A stretch of DNA of 64,000 nucleotides from Spongiimicrobium salis (GTDB lineage: Bacteria > Bacteroidota > Bacteroidia > Flavobacteriales > Flavobacteriaceae), in contig NZ_JBHEQA010000005.1 in assembly GCF_043678055.1 (NCBI RefSeq), positions 1-64,000 on the forward strand, written 5' to 3'. Shown here one piece after another: positions 8,828-17,808 of this stretch. Each line of letters opens with the position of its first letter. Position 1 is the stretch's first letter. The position numbers and the translations under genes are program-made. Below the pieces are notes generated by a model. It saw nothing but the letters and a program-made list of their open reading frames with translations, did no database searches and was not told the DNA's origin.

Positions 8828-9622
8828 TCAAAGATGTTCCTGTATAAAATGGGCAACTCCGTCTTCGGTATTTTTTAAAGTAGTATAATTTGCTATTTGC
8901 TTTACCTCTTCCCGGGCATTTCCCATAGCAACCCCGCAGCTGGCATGGGTTAACATTTCTATGTCGTTATAATTATCTCCAAAGGCGATAACATCGTTCA
9001 TAGAGGTTTTGGGGGGCAATACTTTTAAGATGGCAGAATGCTTTGAAATTGCTTTGGGAGCAACTTCTATTAAAGTGTCATTGGATCGGTAAAACTGCAA
9101 GGAATTGAGGGTGAGCCGAAGTTTTTCGAAGACCTCGTCCATAGCCAATTTGGTACCCATTAGCATGATTTTATGAGCGCCAATATCCCTTTTTTTCCAA
9201 TGATTTAAGGTTGTAGTTGTTGATTCATATATGGGGTTGGCCCTCGTATGGCGAATTTCCTTTTGAACGCGTTCGGAAGTCGTAGGGACATACCATTCTT
9301 CTTTGTAATACAATCCTAAATGAATGCCATAGGTTTTAGCCAAAATCTGGATTTCTTCGATATCAGATATGGGAATGGTTACCGATAAGATTTCCTGACT
9401 TCCTTTTAAAATGAGTGCGCCATTATAACAAATAATAGGTTCTTCCAAGATGTCCAAGCGCTTCTGCAAATAGATTATGGATTGTGGCATGCGTGCCGAC
9501 ACGAGAATAATGGAAGTAGATGACTTTATTCTGGAGATTTGGGATATGGTAACTTCGGATACATCATCCTTTGTGGTGAGCAGGGTACCATCCAAATCGG
9601 AACAAAGTAGGCGATATTTCAT
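8828..9622 (-). CDS. Cof-type HAD-superfamily phosphatase
   Basis: A 264-residue cytoplasmic hydrolase. CSDLDGTLL near the N-terminus holds the nucleophile and acid-base Asp pair (DxD). SARMP is the motif II region, SKHSAILKV supplies the conserved Lys region, and AFGDNYNDIEML the metal-binding motif IV. The cap domain between about residues 85 and 190 is of the C2 (Cof) type. Such enzymes dephosphorylate sugar phosphates or cofactors; no specific substrate can be given. Only one base separates it from the upstream DUF5916 gene, so the two are likely co-transcribed. Confidence 0.9.
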   Translation of the reverse strand: MKYRLLCSDLDGTLLTTKDDVSEVTISQISRIKSSTSIILVSARMPQSIIYLQKRLDILEEPIICYNGALILKGSQEILSVTIPISDIEEIQILAKTYGIHLGLYYKEEWYVPTTSERVQKEIRHTRANPIYESTTTTLNHWKKRDIGAHKIMLMGTKLAMDEVFEKLRLTLNSLQFYRSNDTLIEVAPKAISKHSAILKVLPPKTSMNDVIAFGDNYNDIEMLTHASCGVAMGNAREEVKQIANYTTLKNTEDGVAHFIQEHL

Positions 9623-9623
9623 C

Positions 9624-11831
9624 TTATATATTTAACCAGTAGGTCAATTTTAGGTTTATGGACCGATTCCTAGGTTGAAAATTGTCCACAAAGTAATTGT
9701 CATTATATACGATGAACAAATCAGATAAAGGAGCGAAACGCCATTGTATCCTGGAGTTAATACCAAGATTATCACTTTGGTCGCTAAACTGCACGAGAGT
9801 GGACCAAAAAAGTGTTTTGCTGAACGTAATATCCGCTCGGGGACTGATCAACCAAATATCGCCACTTGCAAAAGGTTCTGGTAACTCAATACGGTTATAA
9901 TTGATGTTCATGGATAAGAAAACCTTAGGTTGTACGCGCAAATTGGCATTCGCTCGTAAAGAATAACGATACCCGTTAAAAAATTCCCCAGCAGTTGGGT
10001 TTAAGGTATACGAAAATAATTTCCTTCGGTCGGATTGATAACGTAACTGAAACTCCGTATAATTGTATCCAACATCTGCAGGCAAGGGAGTTGCCCCTTC
10101 GGTTCCTGTAGGATCAAAAGTGCCAGTTAAAAAGGTATACCTGTATGAGATTCCTGCATTCAATTGGGATTGATCGTTGAATCGTGCATTCCACCCAAGG
10201 CGAACATTGCGATCCGTATTTTGAAAATCTAATCCGGGACGCCATGTAATCACTGGGAAAAGCTCAATACTATGACGGTTAAGAGCTCCTTTTTCGGGCC
10301 AAAATTGACGCTCAAAACCTAAAAGTCCTGTGACGATATCAGTTCTTCGAATGAATCCTAGGTCTGATCTAAAATCTTCCCCAACGTAGACCCAATCCGT
10401 AAATACGTTCAATTTTCTGGAATTATAACGTAGGTTTACTCCAGATGACAACTCTTTGCCAAAAGGACGGTCTGCAGATTGAAAAGACTTATGGGTATAG
10501 AATTTCCCATTCCAGGTATTATCCTCCGAGGCAAGGTTATAATCGATTCCCACAACTCTATTGTAGCGATCTTCGGGCGTAACCAGTTCGCTATCGTCAA
10601 AAGATTGACGATTGACGAATAGTACACCAATATTGGAACGCGAGAACACTTTCTTTTGAAGGGCAACAACAGTATTGTTGTTCGAGGGAATTCCGTTCTC
10701 AGCGTCTTCCTCCGTTTGAATGTTTAAGAGACCCAGTCGAATATCATTGGTTAATTTTCCACTTAAGCGTGCCCCTGCCACAATTCTATTTTCAATGGAA
10801 TTCCCATCGCGGTCTCTTGCTATTCCAATGCGCCTGGAAAAGAAAGGATTGGCATCCCTACCTCCTCCAAAGCCTCCAAAAAGATCACTGTTATCTATAA
10901 AAAACTGTCGTCTTTCAGGAAGGGAAACCTCAAATCGGGTAAGATTTACGATGACATTATCTACCTCTACATTCGAAAAATCTGGATTTATGGTAACGTC
11001 TAAATTGAGACTATTCCCAATTCCAATTTTAGCATCGCCACCAACTTTAAAATCAGAATTACTTTCATCCAAAACAAAATCGCGTTGTGAAAGCGTATTG
11101 ATATAAGGGATTATAGCAAGAGGTGTACGTGATTTTTTTAAAGGTCTTTCAAATACCATATCTCCCATAAAGGCCATATTGAAAATAGGCTGATTTTGTG
11201 GAATCCTTACCCAAGTGCTCTGTTCGTTGGATTGGGTGTCAAAACGATAGGTATTGAACCTCCATTTAGTCTCTCCTTCCCTAAATTTAAAAGAACTAAG
11301 GGGGATGATCATTTCAGAGGTATAATACCCATCGTAAATTTTTGAATTTCCTCGCCATTTTACATCCCAGGCAAAATTAAAATCCCGTCCACCATTGGAG
11401 CCTCCCCCAGAAAGCAAACCTTCACGGCGTACACCATAAGGATTGGTGCCAAAGATGAAGGCATTGGTACCATCATTGAAAGTGTCAAAAAGTAAGGTGA
11501 TATTGTCACTATTTCCCGCTCTAAAATCCCTGCGCAAAGATTCTATGGCATAATCCTGGCCAGCAGTATACACCTTTAAGCCCACATAAAGGTTTTTGTC
11601 ATCAAATAGCATTTTGATTTCTGTCTGCTGTTTTGCCTGAATAGAATCTATTGGAAAATATTCCCAAAAACTATTGGCGGCTTCAGCGGTTTCCCAAACA
11701 GCCTCGTTTAAATCTCCGTCACCAACAATAACATCGGATATATATTTAACAACAAATTTCTTGTCTTCATTTTGTCCAAAAAGCGTGATGGAAAAAAGTA
11801 AAAAGACAATAGAAGAAAGGGTTTTAGTCAT
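9624..11831 (-). CDS. DUF5916 protein with CBM9-like N-terminal domain
   Basis: A 735-residue secreted protein with a signal peptide ending near ITLFGQ. Residues about 30-220 look like a carbohydrate-binding family 9-type beta sandwich (DGDLNEAVWETAE, LFDDKNLYVGLKVY, DNITLLFDTFNDG, SEMIIPLSSFKF). The rest is a DUF5916 region of about 500 residues with frequent aromatic beta strands and a final LKLTYWLNI, as expected for an outer-membrane barrel. The function of DUF5916 proteins is not known; a surface role in sensing or binding glycans is an inference from the CBM9-like part. It has an exact -7 box 24 bases upstream. Confidence 0.88.
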   Translation of the reverse strand: MTKTLSSIVFLLFSITLFGQNEDKKFVVKYISDVIVGDGDLNEAVWETAEAANSFWEYFPIDSIQAKQQTEIKMLFDDKNLYVGLKVYTAGQDYAIESLRRDFRAGNSDNITLLFDTFNDGTNAFIFGTNPYGVRREGLLSGGGSNGGRDFNFAWDVKWRGNSKIYDGYYTSEMIIPLSSFKFREGETKWRFNTYRFDTQSNEQSTWVRIPQNQPIFNMAFMGDMVFERPLKKSRTPLAIIPYINTLSQRDFVLDESNSDFKVGGDAKIGIGNSLNLDVTINPDFSNVEVDNVIVNLTRFEVSLPERRQFFIDNSDLFGGFGGGRDANPFFSRRIGIARDRDGNSIENRIVAGARLSGKLTNDIRLGLLNIQTEEDAENGIPSNNNTVVALQKKVFSRSNIGVLFVNRQSFDDSELVTPEDRYNRVVGIDYNLASEDNTWNGKFYTHKSFQSADRPFGKELSSGVNLRYNSRKLNVFTDWVYVGEDFRSDLGFIRRTDIVTGLLGFERQFWPEKGALNRHSIELFPVITWRPGLDFQNTDRNVRLGWNARFNDQSQLNAGISYRYTFLTGTFDPTGTEGATPLPADVGYNYTEFQLRYQSDRRKLFSYTLNPTAGEFFNGYRYSLRANANLRVQPKVFLSMNINYNRIELPEPFASGDIWLISPRADITFSKTLFWSTLVQFSDQSDNLGINSRIQWRFAPLSDLFIVYNDNYFVDNFQPRNRSINLKLTYWLNI

Positions 11832-11855
11832 TAGGTTTTACAGAATTAATCCGCG

Positions 11856-11863
11856 CAAATTTA
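11856..11863 (-). promoter_or_regulatory. -7 box TAAATTTG for the DUF5916/HAD pair
   Basis: An exact TAnnTTTG match on the minus strand, 24 bases before the start at 11831. Confidence 0.6.
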
Positions 11864-12136
11864 AGTGATTATGTCGTTAAAAAAATCCCAATTTTTTTAA
11901 GGAACACTATTGTTTTTTCTGATGGTTTTTATTTTTATGATATACTTTGTGAATACTACAGCTCATATCTATAGTTTGTTATCCCTGTTGAAATGAAAAT
12001 GCGTAATGGATTTTAACACTTATTTCGGGGAGACTATTTTTTTACGCTACAGCAGAGATTGCTCTTTTCAATTAAATATATAAGGCGTAATGTGAATTTA
12101 ACCTCCATTCTCTATTTTTGAAAAAAATTAAACATC
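11864..12136 (+). promoter_or_regulatory. AT-rich divergent intergenic region with -7 box at 12113-12120
   Basis: The gap between the divergent genes at 11831 and 12137 is 305 bp. It holds the minus-strand box at 11856 and an exact plus-strand TATTTTTG at 12113-12120, 16 bases before the nuclease ATG. I see no open frame, hairpin or repeat in the rest. Confidence 0.6.
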
Positions 12137-12907
12137 ATGAAACGGATTACCCTTCTTGCATTTTTTATGGTCCAATTTACATTTGGCAACGCCATTATAT
12201 GGTCCAAAACGGGACATAGAACTGTGGGCGAAGTAGCACAGCAACACCTTAAAGGAAGGGCAAAAAGGGCTATTAAGAAAATATTGAAGGGAGAAAGCCT
12301 GGCTTTAGTATCTACGTTTGCCGATGAGATAAAGGCGGATCGTAGTTATTCGCATTTTAGTCCATGGCATTATGTAAATTTTCCTGCAGATAAAAAATAC
12401 ACGGATGTTTCTCCGAGTCCAAAAGGAGATCTTATCACAGGAATTAGAAAATGCATAGCGATCATAAAGGACAAAAATAGTAGTGATGCGGATAAAAACT
12501 TTTATTTGAAGATGTTGGTGCATTTAGTGGGAGACCTGCATCAACCCCTACACGCAGGTCAAGCCGAGGATAAGGGAGGAAACGACATTCAATTGCAATG
12601 GTTTGGAGAAGGAACCAACCTACACCGTTTATGGGATAGTAACCTTATAAATTCCTTTGGTATGGGGTATACGGAGTTGGCCAAAAATCTGCCTCCCGTA
12701 AAAAAAAGGGAACGGAAAAAAATTCAATCTGGATCTATTTTAACTTGGGTTCAGGAATCCAAACTATTAGCAAACGAACTGTATAAATCTGTTGAGATTG
12801 GAGAGGAAGTAGGGTACCAATACAGTTATAAATATACTGATCTTGTACGCAGTCAATTACAAAAAGGTGGTTTGCGGCTTGCAAAAATATTGAATGATCT
12901 TTTTTAA
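12137..12907 (+). CDS. S1/P1-type zinc nuclease
   Basis: A 256-residue exported phosphodiesterase that degrades single-stranded nucleic acids or nucleotides in the periplasm or outside the cell. The signal peptide ends near TFGNAIIW, placing a Trp at the mature N-terminus; in this family that residue is Trp1 and its backbone amine ligates zinc. Further ligands are in SKTGHR, SHFSPWHYVNFP, VHLVGDLHQPLHAG and GTNLHRLWD, which together give the trinuclear zinc set. Length is normal for the family. It has its own promoter box and ends just before the convergent AlkB gene, with only 8 bp between stops. Confidence 0.94.
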   Translation: MKRITLLAFFMVQFTFGNAIIWSKTGHRTVGEVAQQHLKGRAKRAIKKILKGESLALVSTFADEIKADRSYSHFSPWHYVNFPADKKYTDVSPSPKGDLITGIRKCIAIIKDKNSSDADKNFYLKMLVHLVGDLHQPLHAGQAEDKGGNDIQLQWFGEGTNLHRLWDSNLINSFGMGYTELAKNLPPVKKRERKKIQSGSILTWVQESKLLANELYKSVEIGEEVGYQYSYKYTDLVRSQLQKGGLRLAKILNDLF

Positions 12908-12915
12908 AAATGCCT

Positions 12916-13515
12916 TTAAAGGATAACGCGAAAGGTAAGGTTGATACGCTCCTTTACCGGTTTTGCAGTTTTTGGGATTTGGTGTAACCAATGGTGCTGT
13001 GTACTTCCTTGCATGAGCAATAAACTGCCGTGTTCCAATAGCAATTTAAACTTCAAGTGCGGCTGTTTTTTATGTTTTAGTTTAAAGAAACGTTCTTCCC
13101 CAAGACTTACGGAAGCAATAATAGGGTTAGTTCCCAATGCTTTTTCATCATCGGCATGCCAACCGTTGCTGTCCTGTCCATTTCGGTACAGATTCAGTAA
13201 ACAAGTGGTAAATAGCGCGGGGCTTACGGTTTCAATTTTCCGCTTAATAGTCAACAAACTTGGTGTAAATGCATGCGGATTCATGATAATATTGGAATAG
13301 GAATAGGGTTTCCCATTACTACTGTACAAGGCGGTTAACCTAGGTTGAGGATAGGTCTTCCCAAAAACGGTAATGTCATCTTGTTGCCAGGGCGTTTGGC
13401 CTTTTATTTCCAAAAATAGGGAATCAGCTTCCTGTTGTGAAAAAAAAGCGGGATAGTAATCAATAGTGGCATCAGGAAGATCAAGAGAAATGGGGTTATG
13501 GGGAAAAATAGTCAT
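12916..13515 (-). CDS. AlkB-family 2-oxoglutarate/Fe(II) dioxygenase
   Basis: A 199-residue cytoplasmic dioxygenase that by family oxidatively removes alkyl lesions from DNA or RNA bases. NGWHADDEKAL holds the HxD iron ligands, HHWLHQIPK the distal His, and RINLTFR the Arg-x-Asn-x-x-x-Arg motif that binds 2-oxoglutarate. YSNIIMNPHAFTP lies in the nucleotide-recognition lid. The ATG overlaps the stop of the upstream AraC gene by one base (TAATG), so the regulator and the dioxygenase are co-translated. That is unusual for a repair enzyme and suggests a local regulator-enzyme unit. Confidence 0.92.
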   Translation of the reverse strand: MTIFPHNPISLDLPDATIDYYPAFFSQQEADSLFLEIKGQTPWQQDDITVFGKTYPQPRLTALYSSNGKPYSYSNIIMNPHAFTPSLLTIKRKIETVSPALFTTCLLNLYRNGQDSNGWHADDEKALGTNPIIASVSLGEERFFKLKHKKQPHLKFKLLLEHGSLLLMQGSTQHHWLHQIPKTAKPVKERINLTFRVIL

Positions 13516-14387
13516 TATTTTAATATTGTTTTAAGCTGATTTCTATATTCAGAGGGATTCTGTCCAGTAAACGCTTTAAAGAGTTTGTTAAAATGGGAAA
13601 AGTTATTGAACCCACTTTCATAACAAACTTCGGTAATGCTCATTGGTTTTTCGGCCAGCAATTTTGAGGCATGTACCAAGCGATATTCGTTGACAAACTT
13701 AGTAAAAGTCTTATGGGTCATTTTCTTAAAATAACGACAAAAAGAAGGTACGGTCATACTGACCAGGTCCGCTATGAACTCTAAGGGGATTTCTTGCTTA
13801 AAGTTGGCTTTAACGTAATTAAAAATAATATTGATGCGGTCATTATCTTTAATTTCTGTTTCCATGGAAAAGCCTTCAGCATTCAACACCTTGAACTCTT
13901 GGGAGCTTCCCAACTCATTTAGGATATTGAGAATGGATAAAAGTCGTTGAAAATCGGTTTGATCTTCCAGAACCTCCATTTTTTTCCCAATCTCTTCTTT
14001 GGATTTTCCATAAAAGGCAACCCCTCCTTTGGAAATTTCAAAGAGGTTTTGGATTTTTTTCATTTCCGGAATACCAAAAAAATCACTTCCTAGAAAATCC
14101 TGTTTCATTTGCACTACGGTTTCGCTTTTATTTCCGGTAAGGCTATCCGTAAAACCACAGTGAGGTAGGTTGGAACCAATTAGGATAAGATCGCCATTGG
14201 TGTAATAGGATACGTGACTTCCGATTTGACGTTTTCCCGTCCCTCCATTGACATAAACCAATTCTATCTCTGGATGATAGTGCCACACATCATTATTGTT
14301 CACTTTGCTCTTCCCGAATTTTTGATAGGTAAATGAGTATCCAAAATCAGGAGCGATCGCTTCAAATGTAGGTTTTTGCTTTTTCAT
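13515..14387 (-). CDS. AraC-family regulator with N-terminal cupin
   Basis: A 290-residue cytoplasmic transcription factor. Residues about 20-150 form a cupin-like sensor (NNDVWHYHPEIELVYVNGG, GDLILIGSNLPHCG). Residues about 190-290 hold the two helix-turn-helix motifs: IPLEFIADLVSMTVPSFCRYFKK and MSITEVCYESGFNNFSHFNKLFK, followed by TGQNPSEYR. Proteins of this shape usually sense a small carbohydrate-like ligand. It has a clean -7 box upstream and is translationally coupled to the AlkB gene. Confidence 0.92.
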   Translation of the reverse strand: MKKQKPTFEAIAPDFGYSFTYQKFGKSKVNNNDVWHYHPEIELVYVNGGTGKRQIGSHVSYYTNGDLILIGSNLPHCGFTDSLTGNKSETVVQMKQDFLGSDFFGIPEMKKIQNLFEISKGGVAFYGKSKEEIGKKMEVLEDQTDFQRLLSILNILNELGSSQEFKVLNAEGFSMETEIKDNDRINIIFNYVKANFKQEIPLEFIADLVSMTVPSFCRYFKKMTHKTFTKFVNEYRLVHASKLLAEKPMSITEVCYESGFNNFSHFNKLFKAFTGQNPSEYRNQLKTILK

Positions 14388-14443
14388 TGTTCTTTTTGGG
14401 TTTATGGAATAAAATTAAAAAGACCCCAACAATTATATCTTTA

Positions 14444-14451
14444 CAAAATTA
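14444..14451 (-). promoter_or_regulatory. -7 box TAATTTTG for the AraC/alkB pair
   Basis: An exact TAnnTTTG match on the minus strand, 56 bases before the AraC start. Confidence 0.5.
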
Positions 14452-14559
14452 ACCAAAATCTATGCTATTTTAACCCATTGTTATAAGTGAAAGGTAAAGC
14501 AGGATAAAATAGCATATAAATTGGGTAATGGACTAGTAGTATCACCTTACATAAGTGTA

Positions 14560-14567
14560 TAATTTTG
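14560..14567 (+). promoter_or_regulatory. -7 box TAATTTTG for the secreted protein gene
   Basis: An exact TAnnTTTG match, 38 bases before the ATG at 14606. With the box at 14444 it makes this a divergent promoter region. Confidence 0.6.
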
Positions 14568-14605
14568 ACCTGTAAATCGTTAGTATTCACTTAAATCAAA
14601 AAACT

Positions 14606-15193
14606 ATGAAAACAACATTGAAATTTACGGCAATTTTAGCCTTGGTATTATGTGCAAATTTGGGCTATGCAAGCAATGCTAAGCATACACTGGTAACGGA
14701 CAACGACACAAAAAGTATCGTTTTTCAATTAGATGCGTCCAATGAAGAAATGAACATTAGACTTACCGATGAACAAGGAAATGTTATTTATTCAGAGTCC
14801 GTTGAAGATCAGAAGAATTATATAAAGAAATTCGATTTGACCAATCTCGAGAATGGACGTTACTTTTTTAAGACCGATAATGCCTTGAAAACCGTAACCT
14901 ATAGCTTGGATATTAATAAGCAAGCGGTAACCATTCTGGATAAAAAAGAGGTAGCAAAGCCAGTGTTTAACGAAAGAGCAAATGTTTTATATATGAATCT
15001 TTTAAATCAAACTGGCGAAAAAGTAAAAATGGAATTGGTAGATCAGGCGAATAGAACCATTTTTGAAGAAACGTTAACAGATCAGTTTCTAGTGGGAAAA
15101 GCATTTAATTTTGAAAATGCGTTTAAAGGAACCTATACCTTGATGGTTAAAACCAGTAAAGGTGTATATTACCACGAAGTACGTATAAAATAA
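14606..15193 (+). CDS. Secreted protein of two Ig-like/sorting-domain-like repeats, function unknown
   Basis: A 195-residue protein with a signal peptide ending near NLGYASNA. The mature part has two similar halves. Each has a strand pattern like that of small T9SS-associated or DUF3244-type beta domains: ...NIRLTDEQGNVIYSESVEDQ...FDLTNLENGRYFFKT and ...VKMELVDQANRTIFEETLTDQ...FNFENAFKGTYTLMVKT. The second half ends in YYHEVRIK, resembling the end of a type-A sorting domain, although the usual length and Gly-rich core are not obvious. It is monocistronic between its own promoter and a strong terminator. No specific function can be given. Confidence 0.8.
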   Translation: MKTTLKFTAILALVLCANLGYASNAKHTLVTDNDTKSIVFQLDASNEEMNIRLTDEQGNVIYSESVEDQKNYIKKFDLTNLENGRYFFKTDNALKTVTYSLDINKQAVTILDKKEVAKPVFNERANVLYMNLLNQTGEKVKMELVDQANRTIFEETLTDQFLVGKAFNFENAFKGTYTLMVKTSKGVYYHEVRIK

Positions 15194-15211
15194 AGTATGC
15201 ATAGAAGATGC

Positions 15212-15242
15212 AAAAAGGGGCCATATTAAATGGCCCCTTTTT
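15212..15242. terminator. Bidirectional intrinsic terminator
   Basis: A perfect 12-bp stem (15212-15223 with 15231-15242) around a 7-nt loop, with GGGGCC/GGCCCC at its core and A/T runs on both sides. It separates convergent genes. Confidence 0.92.
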
Positions 15243-17032
15243 TATTTTTGTAGTGAACTTATCCAAGTATCGATTTTTGCTTCCAGTAAAGCAAGGGGAA
15301 CACATCCGGTCTCCAAAACTTGATTGTGGAATTCTCGGATATCGAAGGTTTCACCTAAAGCTTTTTCAGCGCGCGCACGCAACTCACGGATTTTTAGCTG
15401 TCCTATTTTATAAGAAAGTGCCTGTCCCGGATTGGCCATATATCGTTCTATTTCTGAAATGATACTGGCTTCCGATTCCGCTTCATTGTCCAAAGAATAT
15501 TGAATGGCTTTTTCCCGAGACCAGCCTTTAGCATGTAAACCTGTATCTACGACCAAGCGAATGGCTCTATGCATTTCTGCACCCAACATGCCAAAATATT
15601 GGTAGGGGTCTTCATATAGGCCTAATTCTGTGCCAAGAGATTCCGTATATAAGGCCCAACCTTCCCCATAGGCACTATACCAAAGGCTTTTCCTGAATTT
15701 GGGAAGGTCTTTATTCTCTTGGGTCAGCGAAATCTGAAAATGATGGCCGGGTATGGCTTCGTGCAAAAACAAATCCTCATCGGAGTACATATTATAGGCA
15801 TTTACATTAGGAATGGGGACATAAAAGATACCGGGACGCGTGCCATCCAAGGAACCAGGATTGTATTCTGCACTGGCAGATGCTTCACGGAATGCCTCTG
15901 TACGCCTTACTTCAAAAGGAGTAATAGGCTTCTTGTCGAACAATTTTTCAATCTGTGGTTTCATTTTTTCATGGATGGCATTGAAATTGGCAATGACTTC
16001 CTGAGGGTCTTTAAAAGGCATCAATTCTTTTTTCTGACGTACGTGATTAAAAAAGGCCTTCAAATCTCCCTTAAAACCTACTTGTTCCTTAACTTTTTCC
16101 ATTTCGGATGAAATCCTTGCCACCTCTTGTAGTCCCAAGTCGTGAATTTCATCCGCTGTCATGGTAGTGGTGGTATACTCTTTTATGGAATGCGCATAAT
16201 ATGCTTTTCCGTCTGGGATTCCTTCAATACCACTAGAACTCCTTCCGGCACTGAGGTAATCTGTATTCATAAAGTCGTGTAATTGTTGGTATGCAGGAAC
16301 AATTTTTTCGATGATAATACGGCTGTACGCTTCTTGTAGCGTCTTTTTATCCTCGGCGCTGAAGCCTTCGGGCATTGTCTTGATCGGGCTGTAAAAAAGA
16401 TGGTCATCCAAGCTTTTTGTGGTTAGGGCTGCAAGTTGGGGAATTACCTTTCGGATTAAGGATTTAGGAAGCACGTAGCCTTGTTGCATACCTTCCCGCA
16501 TGCGTTCTTCAGCAGATTTCATCCATCCGAGATACGCTTCCAGACGAACCAACCAATTTTTGTAATCCTGTACGGTTTTAAACGGTTGTGCACTGGTACC
16601 TCCTGCCCACTGTCCAATGTTCAATTGTAAGGTCCACATCTGATCTATTGGAAAAAAATCTTCCCTAAAATTACTTTTCTCCAAATAAATATCGCATTCC
16701 CATAACAATATGGCCTTACTCATTTGCTCATCTTCGGACAACGAACTATCCTCAAACGCATTCAACTTATTTTTATAATTGGTATAAAAGGCTTTTTCCC
16801 GTTTTTGAAAAGCATCGGTGAGGGGATTGGGTAAAAGATCATTATACCTATCATCGCCTTGCGCGGTCGCGTTCATAGGATACAATTTTAAACTTTCTTC
16901 ATAGTAGTTGTCCAATAGCATGCCAAAGGAGGCATTGTCCGCGGTAACAGATCCAACTTTTTCCGCATCTTTAGCGGATTCTTTACAGGCAAAAAGGCAC
17001 AATAATAGAAGTAGGGATAGTGGTTTCTTCAT
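15242..17032 (-). CDS. DUF885 family lipoprotein, putative zinc peptidase
   Basis: A 596-residue protein with a lipoprotein signal (LLLLLCLFACKES). The DUF885 family resembles M32/M3-like gluzincin metallopeptidases. The HEAIPGHHFQ motif supplies the zinc-binding histidines and catalytic Glu, and a Glu in YGEGWALYTESLG downstream probably completes the site. GTRPGIFYVPIPN and SSGIEGIPDGKAYY are other conserved family stretches. It is likely anchored in a membrane facing the periplasm and may cleave peptides; no substrate is established. Confidence 0.9.
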   Translation of the reverse strand: MKKPLSLLLLLCLFACKESAKDAEKVGSVTADNASFGMLLDNYYEESLKLYPMNATAQGDDRYNDLLPNPLTDAFQKREKAFYTNYKNKLNAFEDSSLSEDEQMSKAILLWECDIYLEKSNFREDFFPIDQMWTLQLNIGQWAGGTSAQPFKTVQDYKNWLVRLEAYLGWMKSAEERMREGMQQGYVLPKSLIRKVIPQLAALTTKSLDDHLFYSPIKTMPEGFSAEDKKTLQEAYSRIIIEKIVPAYQQLHDFMNTDYLSAGRSSSGIEGIPDGKAYYAHSIKEYTTTTMTADEIHDLGLQEVARISSEMEKVKEQVGFKGDLKAFFNHVRQKKELMPFKDPQEVIANFNAIHEKMKPQIEKLFDKKPITPFEVRRTEAFREASASAEYNPGSLDGTRPGIFYVPIPNVNAYNMYSDEDLFLHEAIPGHHFQISLTQENKDLPKFRKSLWYSAYGEGWALYTESLGTELGLYEDPYQYFGMLGAEMHRAIRLVVDTGLHAKGWSREKAIQYSLDNEAESEASIISEIERYMANPGQALSYKIGQLKIRELRARAEKALGETFDIREFHNQVLETGCVPLALLEAKIDTWISSLQK

Positions 17033-17075
17033 TTGAATTTGAATTTTACTCAGTGGAATATTCTTTTTCTGAAAA

Positions 17076-17711
17076 TTACTGTTTTATTTTTTTTAGGTCT
17101 TCTTGATGGCTTTGGGGCAGTGCGGTATTGGTGCGGGCAAGAGCCAAAGTTTCGGGGTCTTTTACCCTTTGGTACAAGAATTGAAAGTACTGTTTTACAG
17201 TTAATTCATTTTCCGAAACTTCTACGAGTTCAAAAGTATCTCCTGCGGTAACAGTTCCTTCTTCCAATACCCGTACATAGGTGCCAGGGCAGGCTTTAGC
17301 TACAAATTGTCCTAGAATATCCTGATTATTAAAGCGAACTCCTAATTTATAACAAGGCTGTCTTGGCTGCGAAATTTGCACCAAAGCAGTGCCTAATCTA
17401 TAGATATTGCCAATACGTATTTGGCTTTCGTCCAATCCTTCTACGGTAAGGTTTTCACCCAACATACCCCAGTCCCAATCCAGGTCGGGGTAAAGCGCTT
17501 TCCAATACGGATATTGCTCTGCAGAAAAAAGATAGCAGGCTTTATCGACACCTCCGTGATACCTGCGATCTACGACCGAATCTTTTGCAACATCCTCTTT
17601 GCCCAGATGTAGCGGTTCCTGTGTTGGGTATTTATAAATTCCTGTTTGCACCTCCTGACCTTTCCATTGAATTGTAGTGGAAGTTCCAATATTTGTAGCG
17701 ATAACTTTCAT
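17076..17711 (-). CDS. MOSC-domain protein (YiiM-like)
   Basis: A 211-residue cytoplasmic protein starting MKVIATNIGTSTTIQWKGQEV. The frame is open for 25 more codons upstream, but that part is low in family character and the ATG at 17711 gives the normal N-terminus. GGVDKACYLFSAEQYPYW and LGENLTVEGLDE are MOSC core motifs. QPRQPCYKLGVRF carries the invariant Cys that in this family handles sulfur for the molybdenum cofactor. C-terminal helices (ENELTVKQYFQFLYQRV) match the YiiM 3-alpha domain. YiiM proteins help reduce N-hydroxylated substrates; that role here is inferred. Confidence 0.9.
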   Translation of the reverse strand: MKVIATNIGTSTTIQWKGQEVQTGIYKYPTQEPLHLGKEDVAKDSVVDRRYHGGVDKACYLFSAEQYPYWKALYPDLDWDWGMLGENLTVEGLDESQIRIGNIYRLGTALVQISQPRQPCYKLGVRFNNQDILGQFVAKACPGTYVRVLEEGTVTAGDTFELVEVSENELTVKQYFQFLYQRVKDPETLALARTNTALPQSHQEDLKKIKQ

Positions 17712-17808
17712 GGCATAAAGATAAATAAAGTGTGCTGAAAATAACGATAAGCTTGGATGCAAAATGCATGAAAACCTAAGTCGCAATCTAAGGACCTTTA
17801 CAATTGTG

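Noticed and set aside
17712..17786. 25-residue N-terminal extension of the MOSC protein
   Set aside because: Hydrophobic, low-similarity residues without a signal-peptide layout; the family begins MKVIATNIG.
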